DNA from: Paenibacillus arenilitoris
GTDB taxonomy: Bacteria; Bacillota; Bacilli; Paenibacillales; Paenibacillaceae
Assembly: GCF_014705655.1 (NCBI RefSeq)
Contig: NZ_JACXIY010000006.1
Location: 89,599 to 153,598 of the forward strand
Direction of reading: 5' to 3'
DNA length: 64,000 nucleotides
The translations under genes were made by a program, and so were the position numbers. Positions 17,462-26,182 of this stretch are shown here, piece after piece (the stretch's first letter is position 1; each line of letters starts with the position of its first letter). Below the pieces are notes generated by a model that saw only the letters and a list, made by a program, of their open reading frames with translations, was not told the DNA's origin and did not search any database.

Positions 17462-18472
17462 ATGCTGCAAAGTTTTAAACGTAAATTGACTTGGACGGCT
17501 TCGACGGTCCTGCTCACGCTGGCGGTTGTGATTAGCGGCTGCGGCGCTCAGGCCGGCAACAATAACGGTGCTTCAAATACGGAAAGCCCGGCGCCGGAAG
17601 CTTCTTCACCCGCTGCTTCGGATGCGGCCCGGAAGGTTACCCACGCGATGGGCGATGCCGAAATCAAGGGCACGCCGGCACGCGTCGTCGTGTTGACGAA
17701 CGAAGGAACGGAAGCCTTGCTGGCGCTTGGCGTTACACCGGTCGGCGCGGTCAAGTCGTGGACGGGCGATCCATGGTACCCGCATATCGCGGATCAAATG
17801 AAAGACGTAACGGTCGTCGGCGAAGAAAGCCAGCCGAACCTGGAGCTGATCGCGAGTCTGAAGCCGGACCTTATTATCGGAAACAAGCTTCGCCAGGAGA
17901 AAGTATACGAGCAGTTGAAGGCGATCGCGCCGACCGTGTTCTCGGAGACATTGCGGGGCGCATGGCAGGACAACTTCAAGCTGTACGCGGAAGCGCTCGG
18001 CAAGACGGCGGATGGCGACAAGGTCATCGCCGATTACGATAACCGCGCGGCGGACTTTAAGGAGAAGGCCGGCGACAAGCTGAACCAGAAGGTTTCGGTC
18101 GTTCGTTTTATGGCGGGCAAAACGCGTATTTACTTGAAAGACACGTTTACCGGCGTTTTATTCGACAAGGTCGGCATTACCCGTCCTGAAAGCCAGCAAA
18201 ATTACAAAGATACGTTCGTCGAAGAAATTACGAAGGAGCGCCTGCCCGAGGTGGACGCGGATATCCTGTTCTACTTCACGTACGAGACCGGCGACGGCAA
18301 AGGCACGGCGATGGAAGAGGAGATGCTGAAGGATCCGCTGTGGCAAAGCCTTAACGTCGTGAAGAACGACAAGGCTTACCAGGTGAACGACGCGATCTGG
18401 AATACGGCCGGCGGCGTTATCGCAGCTAATCTGATGCTCGACGAGCTGTACAAAATTTACGAAATCCAATAA
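17462..18472 (+). CDS. Siderophore-binding lipoprotein (FecB/FepB family)
   Basis: A 336-residue iron-siderophore binding protein. The signal peptide ends with VVISGC (lipid-modified Cys27), followed by a Ser/Pro/Ala-rich linker. The mature domain (RVVVLTNEGTEALLALGVTP, then LIASLKPDLIIGNKL) is the class III binding fold with two lobes joined by a long helix. It hands ferric siderophores to the divergent permease operon. Both units share Fur-controlled promoters, so it should be induced by iron limitation. ATG at 17462 follows a purine-rich site (AAAGGA). Terminator at 18481. Confidence 0.92.
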   Translation: MLQSFKRKLTWTASTVLLTLAVVISGCGAQAGNNNGASNTESPAPEASSPAASDAARKVTHAMGDAEIKGTPARVVVLTNEGTEALLALGVTPVGAVKSWTGDPWYPHIADQMKDVTVVGEESQPNLELIASLKPDLIIGNKLRQEKVYEQLKAIAPTVFSETLRGAWQDNFKLYAEALGKTADGDKVIADYDNRAADFKEKAGDKLNQKVSVVRFMAGKTRIYLKDTFTGVLFDKVGITRPESQQNYKDTFVEEITKERLPEVDADILFYFTYETGDGKGTAMEEEMLKDPLWQSLNVVKNDKAYQVNDAIWNTAGGVIAANLMLDELYKIYEIQ

Positions 18473-18480
18473 TGAAGGAT

Positions 18481-18525
18481 GAAGCAGCGGACGGCCTTTC
18501 GGGGCGCGTTCGCTGCTTCTTTTTA
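18481..18525 (+). terminator. Intrinsic terminator after the siderophore-binding protein gene
   Basis: GAAGCAGCG at 18481-18489 pairs with CGCTGCTTC at 18511-18519, followed by a run of T residues ending at 18525 (loop about 21 nt). Confidence 0.85.
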
Positions 18526-18673
18526 TAATAATATTGTTGCCCTCGTCCATAAAAGTGCGCCCCGAGTCAACACTGTTTCTCTAGACCCACACGGATTCGA
18601 TCGGGTATGATACCGTTATGAAAATTGGAAATAATAGAAAGCATACGCATTTGTGCTTGGGAGGGTATGGAAA

Positions 18674-19576
18674 CTGAATCAGTATGACGAGATCAAACAA
18701 GGCGAGAAGGGCGCATGGGTCAGCATCGGCGCGTATTTGGTGCTGTCCGCGTTAAAGCTGGCGGCAGGGTACTGGTTCGTGTCGGGGGCGCTTGTGGCGG
18801 ACGGCTTCAACAACTTGACGGACATCGTAGCTTCCGCAGCGGTATTGATCGGATTGCGCATCTCGCAGAAGCCGCCCGACAAGGACCATCCGTACGGCCA
18901 TTTCCGCGCGGAGACGATCGCGGCTCTCATCGCTTCGTTCATTATGGCGACGGTAGGCATCCAGGTGCTGATCAGCGCCGTCAAATCGCTATTCTCGCCG
19001 GAGCATTCCGTTCCGGATTTAACGAGCGCCTGGGTCGCGCTGTTCGCGGCGCTCTGTATGGCCGGCGTCTACATGTACAATCGCAGGCTGGCTCTTCGCA
19101 TCAATAATCAAGCGCTGCTTGCCGCGGCAAAAGACAATTTATCGGACGCGCTCGTGAGCACGGGCGCGGCCATCGGCATCATCGGAGCGCAGTTCGGCCT
19201 GCCATGGCTCGATCCGGTGGCCGCCTTCGCCGTCGGCGTCATCATATGCAAAACGGCGTGGGAAATTTTCTACAGCTCCACGCACGCGCTGACCGACGGC
19301 TTCGACGCGAACGAGCTGTCGACGATGCGCTCGACGATCGCGAGGACGAAGGGCGTCAAATCGATCAAGGACATTAAGGCGCGCGTTCACGGCAGCCATG
19401 TGCTGGTCGACGTCATCGTGCAGGTCGATCCGGAGCTGACGCTTGTCGAAAGCCATCAAATCTGCGACGAAATCGAGAACCGGATGGGGCGCAAGCATAA
19501 TATTATGAGCGTGCACGTTCACGTCGAGCCGCATGATATCGCCGAGGAGTTCGAGTACATGGCGGATAAAAAGTAA
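18674..19576 (+). CDS. Cation diffusion facilitator, YeaB/MneS-like (probable Mn2+ efflux)
   Basis: A roughly 300-residue CDF transporter. Six membrane segments carry the metal-site motifs ADGFNNLTDIVAS and KDNLSDALVS, with the HPYGHFRAETIAALIASFIM signature between them. A C-terminal cytoplasmic domain ends MSVHVHVEPHDI. The sequence is close to B. subtilis YeaB (MneS), a manganese exporter, from memory of that protein. The start is odd. No in-frame ATG exists near the expected N terminus. A CTG at 18674 stands 8 nt after GGGAGGG and would begin NQYDEIKQG, aligning with the YeaB start. The alternative GTG at 18653 has no ribosome site. An out-of-frame ATG at 18667 would give only six codons. 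No Mn riboswitch was recognised upstream. Confidence 0.85.
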   Translation: MNQYDEIKQGEKGAWVSIGAYLVLSALKLAAGYWFVSGALVADGFNNLTDIVASAAVLIGLRISQKPPDKDHPYGHFRAETIAALIASFIMATVGIQVLISAVKSLFSPEHSVPDLTSAWVALFAALCMAGVYMYNRRLALRINNQALLAAAKDNLSDALVSTGAAIGIIGAQFGLPWLDPVAAFAVGVIICKTAWEIFYSSTHALTDGFDANELSTMRSTIARTKGVKSIKDIKARVHGSHVLVDVIVQVDPELTLVESHQICDEIENRMGRKHNIMSVHVHVEPHDIAEEFEYMADKK

Positions 19577-19736
19577 CGAACGGAAGCGGTAATTGTTGCC
19601 AAATACGAGCTGCCTATAAGGTTTATAGGACTTTCGGTTTAATTTTCCAGCACGGCTTCCGGTCCTGCTTCGCGCAAGCGGGCTTCGTTTTGCGCAAGCA
19701 AACGCAGGCGCGGCCTGCTATGGCGGCAAGCCGTAA

Positions 19737-19765
19737 GGCATCTCCATTCCGGAGATGCCTTTTTT
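19737..19765 (+). terminator. Intrinsic terminator after the cation efflux gene
   Basis: GGCATCTCC at 19737-19745 pairs with GGAGATGCC at 19751-19759 around a 5-nt loop, followed by T residues to 19765. The 342-bp gap 19577-19918 holds this terminator and no other feature I can support. Confidence 0.9.
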
Positions 19766-19918
19766 GCATTATTTTACAGCGGTTGAATATGTCTGCCAGC
19801 TCAATTTGCCAAAAAAGGAAATAGGAACGAGGGACGATGCTTGCCAGCGCCCGCCGAACTTACAATGAGACCAGCACCGTCGCGATTGACTGGTCACACA
19901 TCCAAGGAGGCGCAAACC

Positions 19919-20938
19919 ATGAATTACACCGTGAAGCAAAAAATCGCAACCGCAACGTTAACGGCCGCATTGCTGTTCAGCTCCGTTTCGGTACCCGCAG
20001 CCCAGGCCGCGCAATCGGCCGAGGTGCAAGCGGGCGTCAACATGCGCACGTCGCCGTCGACGTCGGCCAAAGTCGTCCGCACCCTAAAGAGGGGCGAGAA
20101 AGTCACGATCGTCGAGAAAGCGAATGCGTATTGGTACAAAATAACCGATTCCACGGGTAAAACCGGCTATATCTCCACGTCATCGAAGTATGTTGAGGTC
20201 ACCGGCTCCTCCACGGCTCCTTCCCAAGATCCGAACCCGGACCAAATGCAAAAAGCCAACGCCGTCATCAAAGCGTCGGTCTCCTTCCGCAAGAGCGCGT
20301 CGACCTCGGGGACGTTTATCCGTTATTTGAAGAAAGGCGAGAAAGTGGTCGTCCTGTCGAAGCCGAACGGCTACTGGTACGAGGTGCAGGACGCAAGCGG
20401 CGTGCGCGGCTACGTCAGCTCGAGCGCGTCTTACATAACGGTGACCGGCCCGATCGCGGGCGGAGGGGCGAGCAAGCCGGACGAGACGGTCGATCCCGCA
20501 CTGGCGGTTGAAAAGGTGATCGCGGCGGGTATGAAATATTTGGGCACGCCGTATGAATACGGGTCCAGCCGAAGCAACACGGCTACGTTCGACTGCTCCG
20601 ACTTCGTGAGACAAGCCTTCCTGGACGGCGTGGGCATAAAGCTGCCCGCCGATTCCCGCTCTCAGGGCGCCTACGTGAAGAACAAGGGCGGGGCGAAGAC
20701 GGATTGGCGCGGACTGAAGCGAGGCGATCTCATCTTCTTTATGTCTTACAAGGGTTCGAAAGCCTCTGCTTACGCGGGCGTTAACAAAGGGACGGCGACG
20801 ATTACGCACGACGGCATCTATTTGGGCGACGGCCAAGTGCTGCATACGTATTCCAAGGAAAGCGGCGGCGTGAAGATCAGCAGTATCGAAGGCACGCAGT
20901 GGGAATACCGCTTCCTGTTCGGCGGCAGCGCGCTGTAA
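19919..20938 (+). CDS. Secreted cell-wall hydrolase: two SH3 domains and NlpC/P60 domain
   Basis: A 339-residue exported peptidoglycan hydrolase. The signal peptide ends near AAQAAQSAE. Two bacterial SH3 domains follow (about residues 40-100 and 115-175), with repeated motifs such as VNMRTSPSTSAKVVRTLKRG and VSFRKSASTSGTFIRYLKKG. The C-terminal NlpC/P60 domain has catalytic Cys226 in FDCSDFVRQAF and His297 in THDGIYLGDG. Such enzymes cut the D-gamma-Glu to diamino acid bond in wall peptides. ATG at 19919 follows AAGGAGG and begins a good signal peptide; an upstream in-frame extension lacks one. It appears monocistronic. Confidence 0.92.
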   Translation: MNYTVKQKIATATLTAALLFSSVSVPAAQAAQSAEVQAGVNMRTSPSTSAKVVRTLKRGEKVTIVEKANAYWYKITDSTGKTGYISTSSKYVEVTGSSTAPSQDPNPDQMQKANAVIKASVSFRKSASTSGTFIRYLKKGEKVVVLSKPNGYWYEVQDASGVRGYVSSSASYITVTGPIAGGGASKPDETVDPALAVEKVIAAGMKYLGTPYEYGSSRSNTATFDCSDFVRQAFLDGVGIKLPADSRSQGAYVKNKGGAKTDWRGLKRGDLIFFMSYKGSKASAYAGVNKGTATITHDGIYLGDGQVLHTYSKESGGVKISSIEGTQWEYRFLFGGSAL

Positions 20939-20944
20939 CGCAAT

Positions 20945-20982
20945 AAGGGCCGGTCAGCGATAAGCTGGCCGGCCCTTGTTTA
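20945..20982. terminator. Hairpin terminator between convergent genes
   Basis: A 14-bp stem (20945-20958 with 20964-20977, one G-U pair) with a 5-nt loop is followed by TGTTTAT on the plus strand. It separates the NlpC/P60 gene from the convergent VTT-protein gene. Confidence 0.8.
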
Positions 20983-20985
20983 TCG

Positions 20986-21678
20986 TTACGAGCTAACGTG
21001 AATCGACTCTTCCGGAAGCTGCTTCTTCGGTCGAGGATGCTGATCTTGTTCGTATTGGTCATGCTGCGAGTGCTGTTCCTGCTGCCGTTCCCGTTCTTCG
21101 GCTTTCATGGCCGATTCCTTTTTCTTGCGGCTCCTTCTGCGAAGGAGCAAATAAGCGACGACAATCGGCACGGCTCCGAGGAAGATATACAAGGAAACGT
21201 CTTTCACCATGCTCTCGGCGGCTTGGCCGTAGAGATAGAACAACAGGCCGACGATGTAAAATTTAAGGCCTCGCCCGAGCGCGGCGTAAGCGATCAACCG
21301 CCACAACGGAAAATTCAAGACGCCGGACAGGATCGTGAACACCTTGAACGGAATCGGCGTGAAGGAGCCGATTAAAATCGCGGCTTCGCCGTTTTTTTGA
21401 AACTTGTCGGTGGCGGCGTCGATCCATTCTTTCTTCAGAAACTTGTAGAGAACGGACTTGCCCATGACTTTCCCCAGATAGTAGCCGACCGGCGTGCCGA
21501 GGAGGCAGGCGATATAGCCGACGGTAGCGAGCCACAGCGCGGTGGACGGATTAAGGATGCTTAACGACACTTGAAGGAAAAATGCCGGAATCGGAAAAAT
21601 AATCGCATCGAGAAAGGAGTGAATGACTAGCCCCCAAGGCCCGAAATCCTTTAAAAAATCGACAATAGCTTGAAACAT
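20986..21678 (-). CDS. YqaA/DedA-like VTT-domain membrane protein
   Basis: A 230-residue membrane protein with about five hydrophobic segments. It contains the VTT (SNARE-associated) motif region, with GTPVGYYLGKVMGKS and the helical FTPIPFKVFTILSGVLNFPL that marks this superfamily. Members are thought to act as lipid scramblases or flippases or in proton-coupled transport. The last 45 residues are a highly charged tail rich in Gln, His, Glu and Arg (for example QQEQHSQHDQYEQDQHPRPK), probably cytoplasmic and disordered. ATG at 21678 has AAGGAG upstream. Single gene; precise substrate unknown. Confidence 0.8.
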   Translation of the reverse strand: MFQAIVDFLKDFGPWGLVIHSFLDAIIFPIPAFFLQVSLSILNPSTALWLATVGYIACLLGTPVGYYLGKVMGKSVLYKFLKKEWIDAATDKFQKNGEAAILIGSFTPIPFKVFTILSGVLNFPLWRLIAYAALGRGLKFYIVGLLFYLYGQAAESMVKDVSLYIFLGAVPIVVAYLLLRRRSRKKKESAMKAEERERQQEQHSQHDQYEQDQHPRPKKQLPEESIHVSS

Positions 21679-21902
21679 GACCAGGCTCCTTTTCCGTCAA
21701 CTAGCCTGCACATAAAGCCTGCTTAACGAGCAAAGCCAAGCGGGAAAAACCTTATATGCTAACTTATGCCCCAGTTGGATGAATAGGCGCGCATGTCGCC
21801 CGAATTTAATTATAGCACATTTAAAACGGTTAAAAATATGATAGGTGTCATGTCTTTTGTGTAAAGATGAAGGAAATGCTAGAATTTGCTTGACATGCGC
21901 TG

Positions 21903-22559
21903 TTAAAACGAATGCATGCGTTCTAGTTCATAAGACCGAATACGCAAGTCGCCGCCGGAAGGTTTCAACCTTTTTTTGTCGACCAGGCCGCGCAGCCATT
22001 TCCGCGCCGTTTTGTTGTCGATCCCGAGATGGCGGCCGACGTCGCTAGGCGTGATCGGGCCATGCGTCCTCATGGCGAGGCGGATGATCTCTTTCTCCAA
22101 ATAGCCGATATCCTCCTCGTGCGGATGAGTCCCAAGCAAACGGCCCATAAGCTGCTGAAGCTTCTGCTGGCAGAACCGGGGATGCTCTTTGATATCGTCG
22201 TAGCTGAAACGCAATACGATCCAGCCGTCGATGACTAGATCGTTCTGGCGGCGAAGCTGGTTTGCGAATTGCGTTCGGTCGAGGTTTCTCCAATGGGGGC
22301 CGTAGCCGTCAATCTCGATTGCCAGCCTTATTCGGGAACGGATATAGCCGAAATCAATATAACGGTTCCCGTCTTTATAATCGTAAGTTTCATATTCCGG
22401 GTGCAGGTCGTTGAAGTCGCCGAACGCAGGCCACCAAGCCTGCTGAAGGAAGAGCTTCTCGGCATGATCATGGCCGGTTTTCAGTCTTCTTAACGCTTCA
22501 CCCTTGCGGGCGCTCAAATGCTTCTGGATAAATAACGCGTGCGCTTCCTCGAAATTCAT
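21903..22559 (-). CDS. DUF559/Vsr-like endonuclease-domain protein with C-terminal winged helix
   Basis: A 218-residue protein. The central segment YIDFGYIRSRIRLAIEIDG, then a Gln/Arg-rich helix and DGWIVLRFSYDDI, has the D...ExD layout of PD-(D/E)XK nucleases of the Vsr/DUF559 type. The C-terminal 60 residues (GPITPSDVGRHLGIDNKTAR) look like a winged helix for DNA binding. No methylase or restriction partner is adjacent. ATG at 22559 has GGAGG 7 nt upstream. The frame stays open to 22691, but that extension runs through a terminator-like hairpin in the leader, so it is not favoured. Function is unknown; the gene follows a repeat array, which may be coincidence. Confidence 0.65.
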   Translation of the reverse strand: MNFEEAHALFIQKHLSARKGEALRRLKTGHDHAEKLFLQQAWWPAFGDFNDLHPEYETYDYKDGNRYIDFGYIRSRIRLAIEIDGYGPHWRNLDRTQFANQLRRQNDLVIDGWIVLRFSYDDIKEHPRFCQQKLQQLMGRLLGTHPHEEDIGYLEKEIIRLAMRTHGPITPSDVGRHLGIDNKTARKWLRGLVDKKRLKPSGGDLRIRSYELERMHSF

Positions 22560-22596
22560 CGGATCATCCTCCTTATTGGCTCGAAATCTGCGATAT

Positions 22597-22641
22597 AACA
22601 AGAAAAGCCGCTTGGCTACGGGCAATCCGTAAGCAAGCGGC
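22597..22641 (-). terminator. Terminator-like hairpin in the leader of the endonuclease-type gene
   Basis: On the minus strand GCCGCTTG pairs with CAAGCGGC (22607-22614 and 22634-22641). A second inner stem TACGG/CCGTA is present, and the sequence runs directly into TTTTCTTGTT. It lies 40-80 nt before the start at 22559, so it would stop most transcripts reaching this gene from upstream, or act as an attenuator. Confidence 0.7.
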
Positions 22642-22770
22642 GCGTTCTTCGCGTCGTATTTTCTATAATATAATGGTACCTTATGAATCAATCGTTGGCA
22701 ATACAGCCTTGCGACGAAGACCGTTAAAGGAAAAAAGGTTTCTTATTTCACACTTGATCGGCCTCAATCG

Positions 22771-23275
22771 GGAAATAGGGGAACAAATTGGCGTTATTGC
22801 AGCTCCAGAAGGGAGCCGCTGGCTATGATCGGCGCAATAAGACCGATTGTTACCGCTATTTCGCGCAGTCTCGGCTTTGCGGGCGGAATAGCGGAACAAA
22901 TTGGCGTTATTGCGCTCAAAATAGGCGCTGCAGACTAAGATCGGCACAATAAGACCAATTGTTTCCGCTATTCTGCGTAATCCCGGCTCTGCGGGCGAAA
23001 TAGCGGAACAAATTGGCGCTATTGCGGTTCCAAATGGGCGCTGCAGGCTAAGATCACCACAATAAGACCAATTGTTACCGCTATTTCACGCAGTCCCAGC
23101 TTTGCGGACGGAATAGCGGAACAAATTGGCGTTATTGCAGCTCCAGAAGGCTGCATCTGGCTGGAATCGGTGCGATAAGACCAATTGTTTCCGCTATTCT
23201 GCGCAATCCCGGCTCTGTGGGCGAAATAGCGGAACAAATTGGCGCTATTGCGGTTCCAAATGGGCGCTGCAGGCT
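22771..23275. repeat. Tandem array of about 4.5 units of 112-113 bp, each with a 28-nt inverted repeat
   Basis: The core GAACAAATTGG recurs at 22781, 22894, 23006, 23119 and 23232, a spacing of 112-113 bp. Each unit has a left arm (about 28 nt, GAATAGCGG...TTATTGC) and, some 32 nt later, a right arm that is its imperfect reverse complement (24 of 28 match in the best unit). Units alternate in two types. Segments after units 1 and 4 read AGCTCCAGAAG, and those after 3 and 5 read GGTTCCAAATGGG. The stretches after right arms alternate strictly, odd with even. This suggests growth by a dimer of about 225 bp. No reading frame is conserved and no other copy was noticed in the window. Confidence 0.9.
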
Positions 23276-23364
23276 GGAATTCGGCTCGGCACATTTGGAC
23301 ACGCTGGCAGACTGTCTGCGCCGGCACATCCGGTCTGACCTTGGCCGATCGGCCAGCCAACTGC

Positions 23365-24780
23365 CTATTCGCGCGTCTGGCGGCGGGAGACGCCGCTCTG
23401 CTGGGCCGCTTGAATGACGCGGCGGCGGACCTCCTCGACGATCCGCCCGTTGAAGACGCTCGGAATAATGTACAGCCGGTTCAACTCGTCATCGCTGATC
23501 ACCGAAGCGATCGCTTCGGCGGCGGCGAGCTTCATCTCTTCGTTGATGGTCGTCGCCCGGCTGTCGAGCGCGCCGCGGAATATGCCGGGGAAGCACAGCA
23601 CGTTGTTGATTTGGTTCGGGTAATCGGACCTGCCCGTCGCGAACACCGCGACGATGTCCTCCGCCAGCTCGGGCCGAATCTCCGGCTCGGGATTGGCCAT
23701 CGCGAAGACGATCGGGCCCTTCGCCATCGTCTCGATGTGGGCCCGGGTCAATATGCCGCCGGCGGACACGCCGATGAAGACATCCGCGCAGGCGAGCGCC
23801 TCCGCCAAGCCTCCGCTGCGCCGTTCGGCGTTCGTGTTCTCGGCGTACCATTGCCACATCGGATTATCGTAGGTCCTCTCGGAGGTCAAGATGCCCTCGC
23901 GGTCGACCCCGATAATATGCTGCGCCCCGCCTGCGAGCAGCATCTTCGTGCACGCCGTGCCCGCGGCCCCGATACCGCAAACGACGATGCGGGCTTCGCG
24001 CAGGGTGCGCCCCGTCAGCTTGAGCGCGTTGAGCAGGCCGGCATAGAGCACGACCGCCGTCCCGTGCTGATCGTCGTGGAAGACGGGGATATCGAGCTCC
24101 TGCCGCAGCCTTTGCTCGATTTCGAAGCAGCGGGGGGCGGAGATGTCCTCCAGGTTGATGCCGCCGAAAGCCGGAGCGAGGTTTTTGACGGCGGTAATGA
24201 TCTGCTCCGTATCCTGCGTGTCCAGGCAGATCGGGAAGGCGTCCACGTCGGCGAATTGCTTGAACAGCATCGCCTTGCCCTCCATGACCGGCATGGCGGC
24301 GTAAGGGCCGATGTTGCCGAGTCCGAGAACGGCGCTGCCGTCCGATACGACGGCCACCGTATTTCGTTTGATCGTCAACGTATAAGCTTTGGAAGGCTCC
24401 TCGTGTATCGCTTGGCACACTCTGGCCACTTCGGGCGTATAGACGCGCGACAAGTCGTCGCGGTTCTGGATAGGCGTTTTGGGCTGGATCGTGATTTTGC
24501 CGCCCAAGTGAAGGAGGAAAGTCCGGTCGGATATATGAAGCAGCCGGATGCCGGGCACCGATCGCAGCGCGGCGGTGAGCCGTTCGGAGGCGCCTTGCTC
24601 CGCGATTTTGACAGTCAAGTCGCGAATGCTCTTGTTTCGATCCGTATGAATGACGTCGATGGCGACGATGTCGCCCCTTGCCTGCTCGATCGCGGTGGCG
24701 GCCTGTCCGAATTGCGCGCGGTCCGTATCGAGCTCGATCCTCAGTATAATCGTTTTGCCGTCGGCCAGTCGTGAACTCAT
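23365..24780 (-). CDS. NAD(P)-dependent malic enzyme with N-terminal ACT-like domain
   Basis: A 471-residue malic enzyme converting malate to pyruvate, CO2 and NAD(P)H. An ACT-like regulatory domain covers about residues 8-85. The catalytic part shows SDGSAVLGLGNIGP, the metal-binding region FHDDQHGTA, the Rossmann motif GIGAAGTACTKM and the C-terminal FAMANPEPEI. The size fits the short bacterial form (YtsJ/MaeB-like without the phosphotransacetylase tail). ATG at 24780 has AAGGGAG upstream. The UgtP-like gene lies just upstream on the same strand, about 80 nt away, so co-transcription is possible. No terminator was seen after its stop. Confidence 0.92.
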   Translation of the reverse strand: MSSRLADGKTIILRIELDTDRAQFGQAATAIEQARGDIVAIDVIHTDRNKSIRDLTVKIAEQGASERLTAALRSVPGIRLLHISDRTFLLHLGGKITIQPKTPIQNRDDLSRVYTPEVARVCQAIHEEPSKAYTLTIKRNTVAVVSDGSAVLGLGNIGPYAAMPVMEGKAMLFKQFADVDAFPICLDTQDTEQIITAVKNLAPAFGGINLEDISAPRCFEIEQRLRQELDIPVFHDDQHGTAVVLYAGLLNALKLTGRTLREARIVVCGIGAAGTACTKMLLAGGAQHIIGVDREGILTSERTYDNPMWQWYAENTNAERRSGGLAEALACADVFIGVSAGGILTRAHIETMAKGPIVFAMANPEPEIRPELAEDIVAVFATGRSDYPNQINNVLCFPGIFRGALDSRATTINEEMKLAAAEAIASVISDDELNRLYIIPSVFNGRIVEEVRRRVIQAAQQSGVSRRQTRE

Positions 24781-24863
24781 GGGTAACAGCTCCCTTCATC
24801 ATATATACTATGTGGAATAGGGCGTTTAAATTATGCCTCCCGTCCGGATGAAAAAGACAGCCG

Positions 24864-25979
24864 TCACTGCATGAGGCGCAGGACGGCATTCGGACAGCTC
24901 ACCGGGTTGTATTGTTCGTTTCGTTTGGCGAGCAGGTCGTCCCGGAATCGTCCGGAGGCGTAAGGCTCGTGGATGAGCTTGAACCACCGGTCGACGGTAT
25001 CGTTCGAATCGAGCATCTCGCCGAAGCCGTTATTGATGAAGTATTCGCAATTCTGCTCCTCCTGGCCGGGAATCGGCTCGTAGAACAGCATCGGTATGCC
25101 TTTGCTCATTCCTTCGGTGCAGGTCATGCCGCCGGGCTTCGTTACCAATAAATCCGAGGCGTCCATCAGCTTGTGGACTTCGCGGGTAAAGCCGAGAACG
25201 TGAATATTCGGATGCTGGAAGAGCGGATCGGCGAGCATCTTCTCCTTCATCTTCTCGTTCGTGCCGACGCAGTAGATCAGCTGCGTCGTTTCGCGCCATT
25301 TTGTCATATATTCAAGCGCGTTGTCTTCGTACATGATCCCCCAGCCGCCGCCCATGACGAGCACGGTCGGCATCGGCTTCAAATTGAATTGCTTGCGTAC
25401 TTCCTCTTTGTCGTATGTATGCCAGAAGTTCGGATGCACGGGTATGCCCGTTACTTCGATCTTATCCTCGGCTACGCCCTTCTCGAGCAGCCGATCCTTG
25501 ACGATGGAGGTGGAGACCAAATATTTGTTCACCTCGTTGTTCACCCAAGAACCGTGCGCGTCGTAGTCGGTGATGAGCGTGTAGAGGGGCATGTCCAGCC
25601 CGAGGCGCTTGAGCCTGCCGACGACCGCGTTAGGCACCGGATGGGTACAGATGATGACGTCGGGCTTCAGCTGCGAGATCACCTGCGACGTATGGGTGTA
25701 GAACATGCGGTGCAGCGCAAGCTGAGTGAAGCGGTTGAGCGATTTTTTATAATTGCTGCGGTACATGAGGCCGACCATCTTAGGCTGTCTGCTAACGGTT
25801 TTGCGATATGCGGACATGATTAAAGGGCCAAGGACCGGGTTCAGGAATTTTCCAAGCTCGATGACGCGGGTCTGAATACCCGGACACAGCTGCTTCAATC
25901 CGACCGCGAGCGCATAGGCAGCCTGCGTATGGCCGGAGCCAAAGCCTTCGGAGAGCAGAAGCACTCTTTTCTTGCGCAT
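24864..25979 (-). CDS. MGDG-synthase/UgtP-like glycosyltransferase (GT28 family)
   Basis: A 371-residue glycosyltransferase. The N-terminal EGFGSGHTQAAYAL and the C-terminal donor-binding LVTKPGGMTCTEGMSKGIPM, followed by PIPGQEEQN, are typical of the MGDG synthase/MurG-like GT-B family. B. subtilis UgtP uses UDP-glucose to glucosylate diacylglycerol for glycolipid and lipoteichoic acid anchor. This protein lacks obvious membrane spans and would act at the inner membrane face. ATG at 25979 has AGGTGG upstream. UgtP itself is the closest function I can name, but Paenibacillaceae carry several paralogues, so substrate is uncertain. Confidence 0.8.
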   Translation of the reverse strand: MRKKRVLLLSEGFGSGHTQAAYALAVGLKQLCPGIQTRVIELGKFLNPVLGPLIMSAYRKTVSRQPKMVGLMYRSNYKKSLNRFTQLALHRMFYTHTSQVISQLKPDVIICTHPVPNAVVGRLKRLGLDMPLYTLITDYDAHGSWVNNEVNKYLVSTSIVKDRLLEKGVAEDKIEVTGIPVHPNFWHTYDKEEVRKQFNLKPMPTVLVMGGGWGIMYEDNALEYMTKWRETTQLIYCVGTNEKMKEKMLADPLFQHPNIHVLGFTREVHKLMDASDLLVTKPGGMTCTEGMSKGIPMLFYEPIPGQEEQNCEYFINNGFGEMLDSNDTVDRWFKLIHEPYASGRFRDDLLAKRNEQYNPVSCPNAVLRLMQ

Positions 25980-26182
25980 TCATTCCACCTACTTTTCTAA
26001 TTCCATATTACGATGCAAGGGCGAGTAACACAAGCGATTCCTGCATGCTTGCGCATCGTATGGAGGATAATTTATTCTGAATGCAGGCTAGCTTAATGAT
26101 AAGATATGTCTTCCTTGATCGAACTATATTTACAAAAATTTGACAAGAGCGATTAAATTGAAAATAAAGGTGAGGATAAAGC

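Noticed and set aside
18526..18673. Mn2+ riboswitch (yybP-ykoY) before the cation efflux gene
   Set aside because: None of the conserved loop sequences of that riboswitch could be found in the leader.
19577..19736. Riboswitch before the SH3-NlpC/P60 gene
   Set aside because: Cyclic di-AMP and cyclic di-GMP riboswitch cores were looked for and not found; a clear terminator separates this stretch from the gene.
22771..23275. CRISPR array
   Set aside because: Period is 113 bp, the segments between arms are themselves similar to one another, arms alternate in orientation, and no cas gene is nearby.
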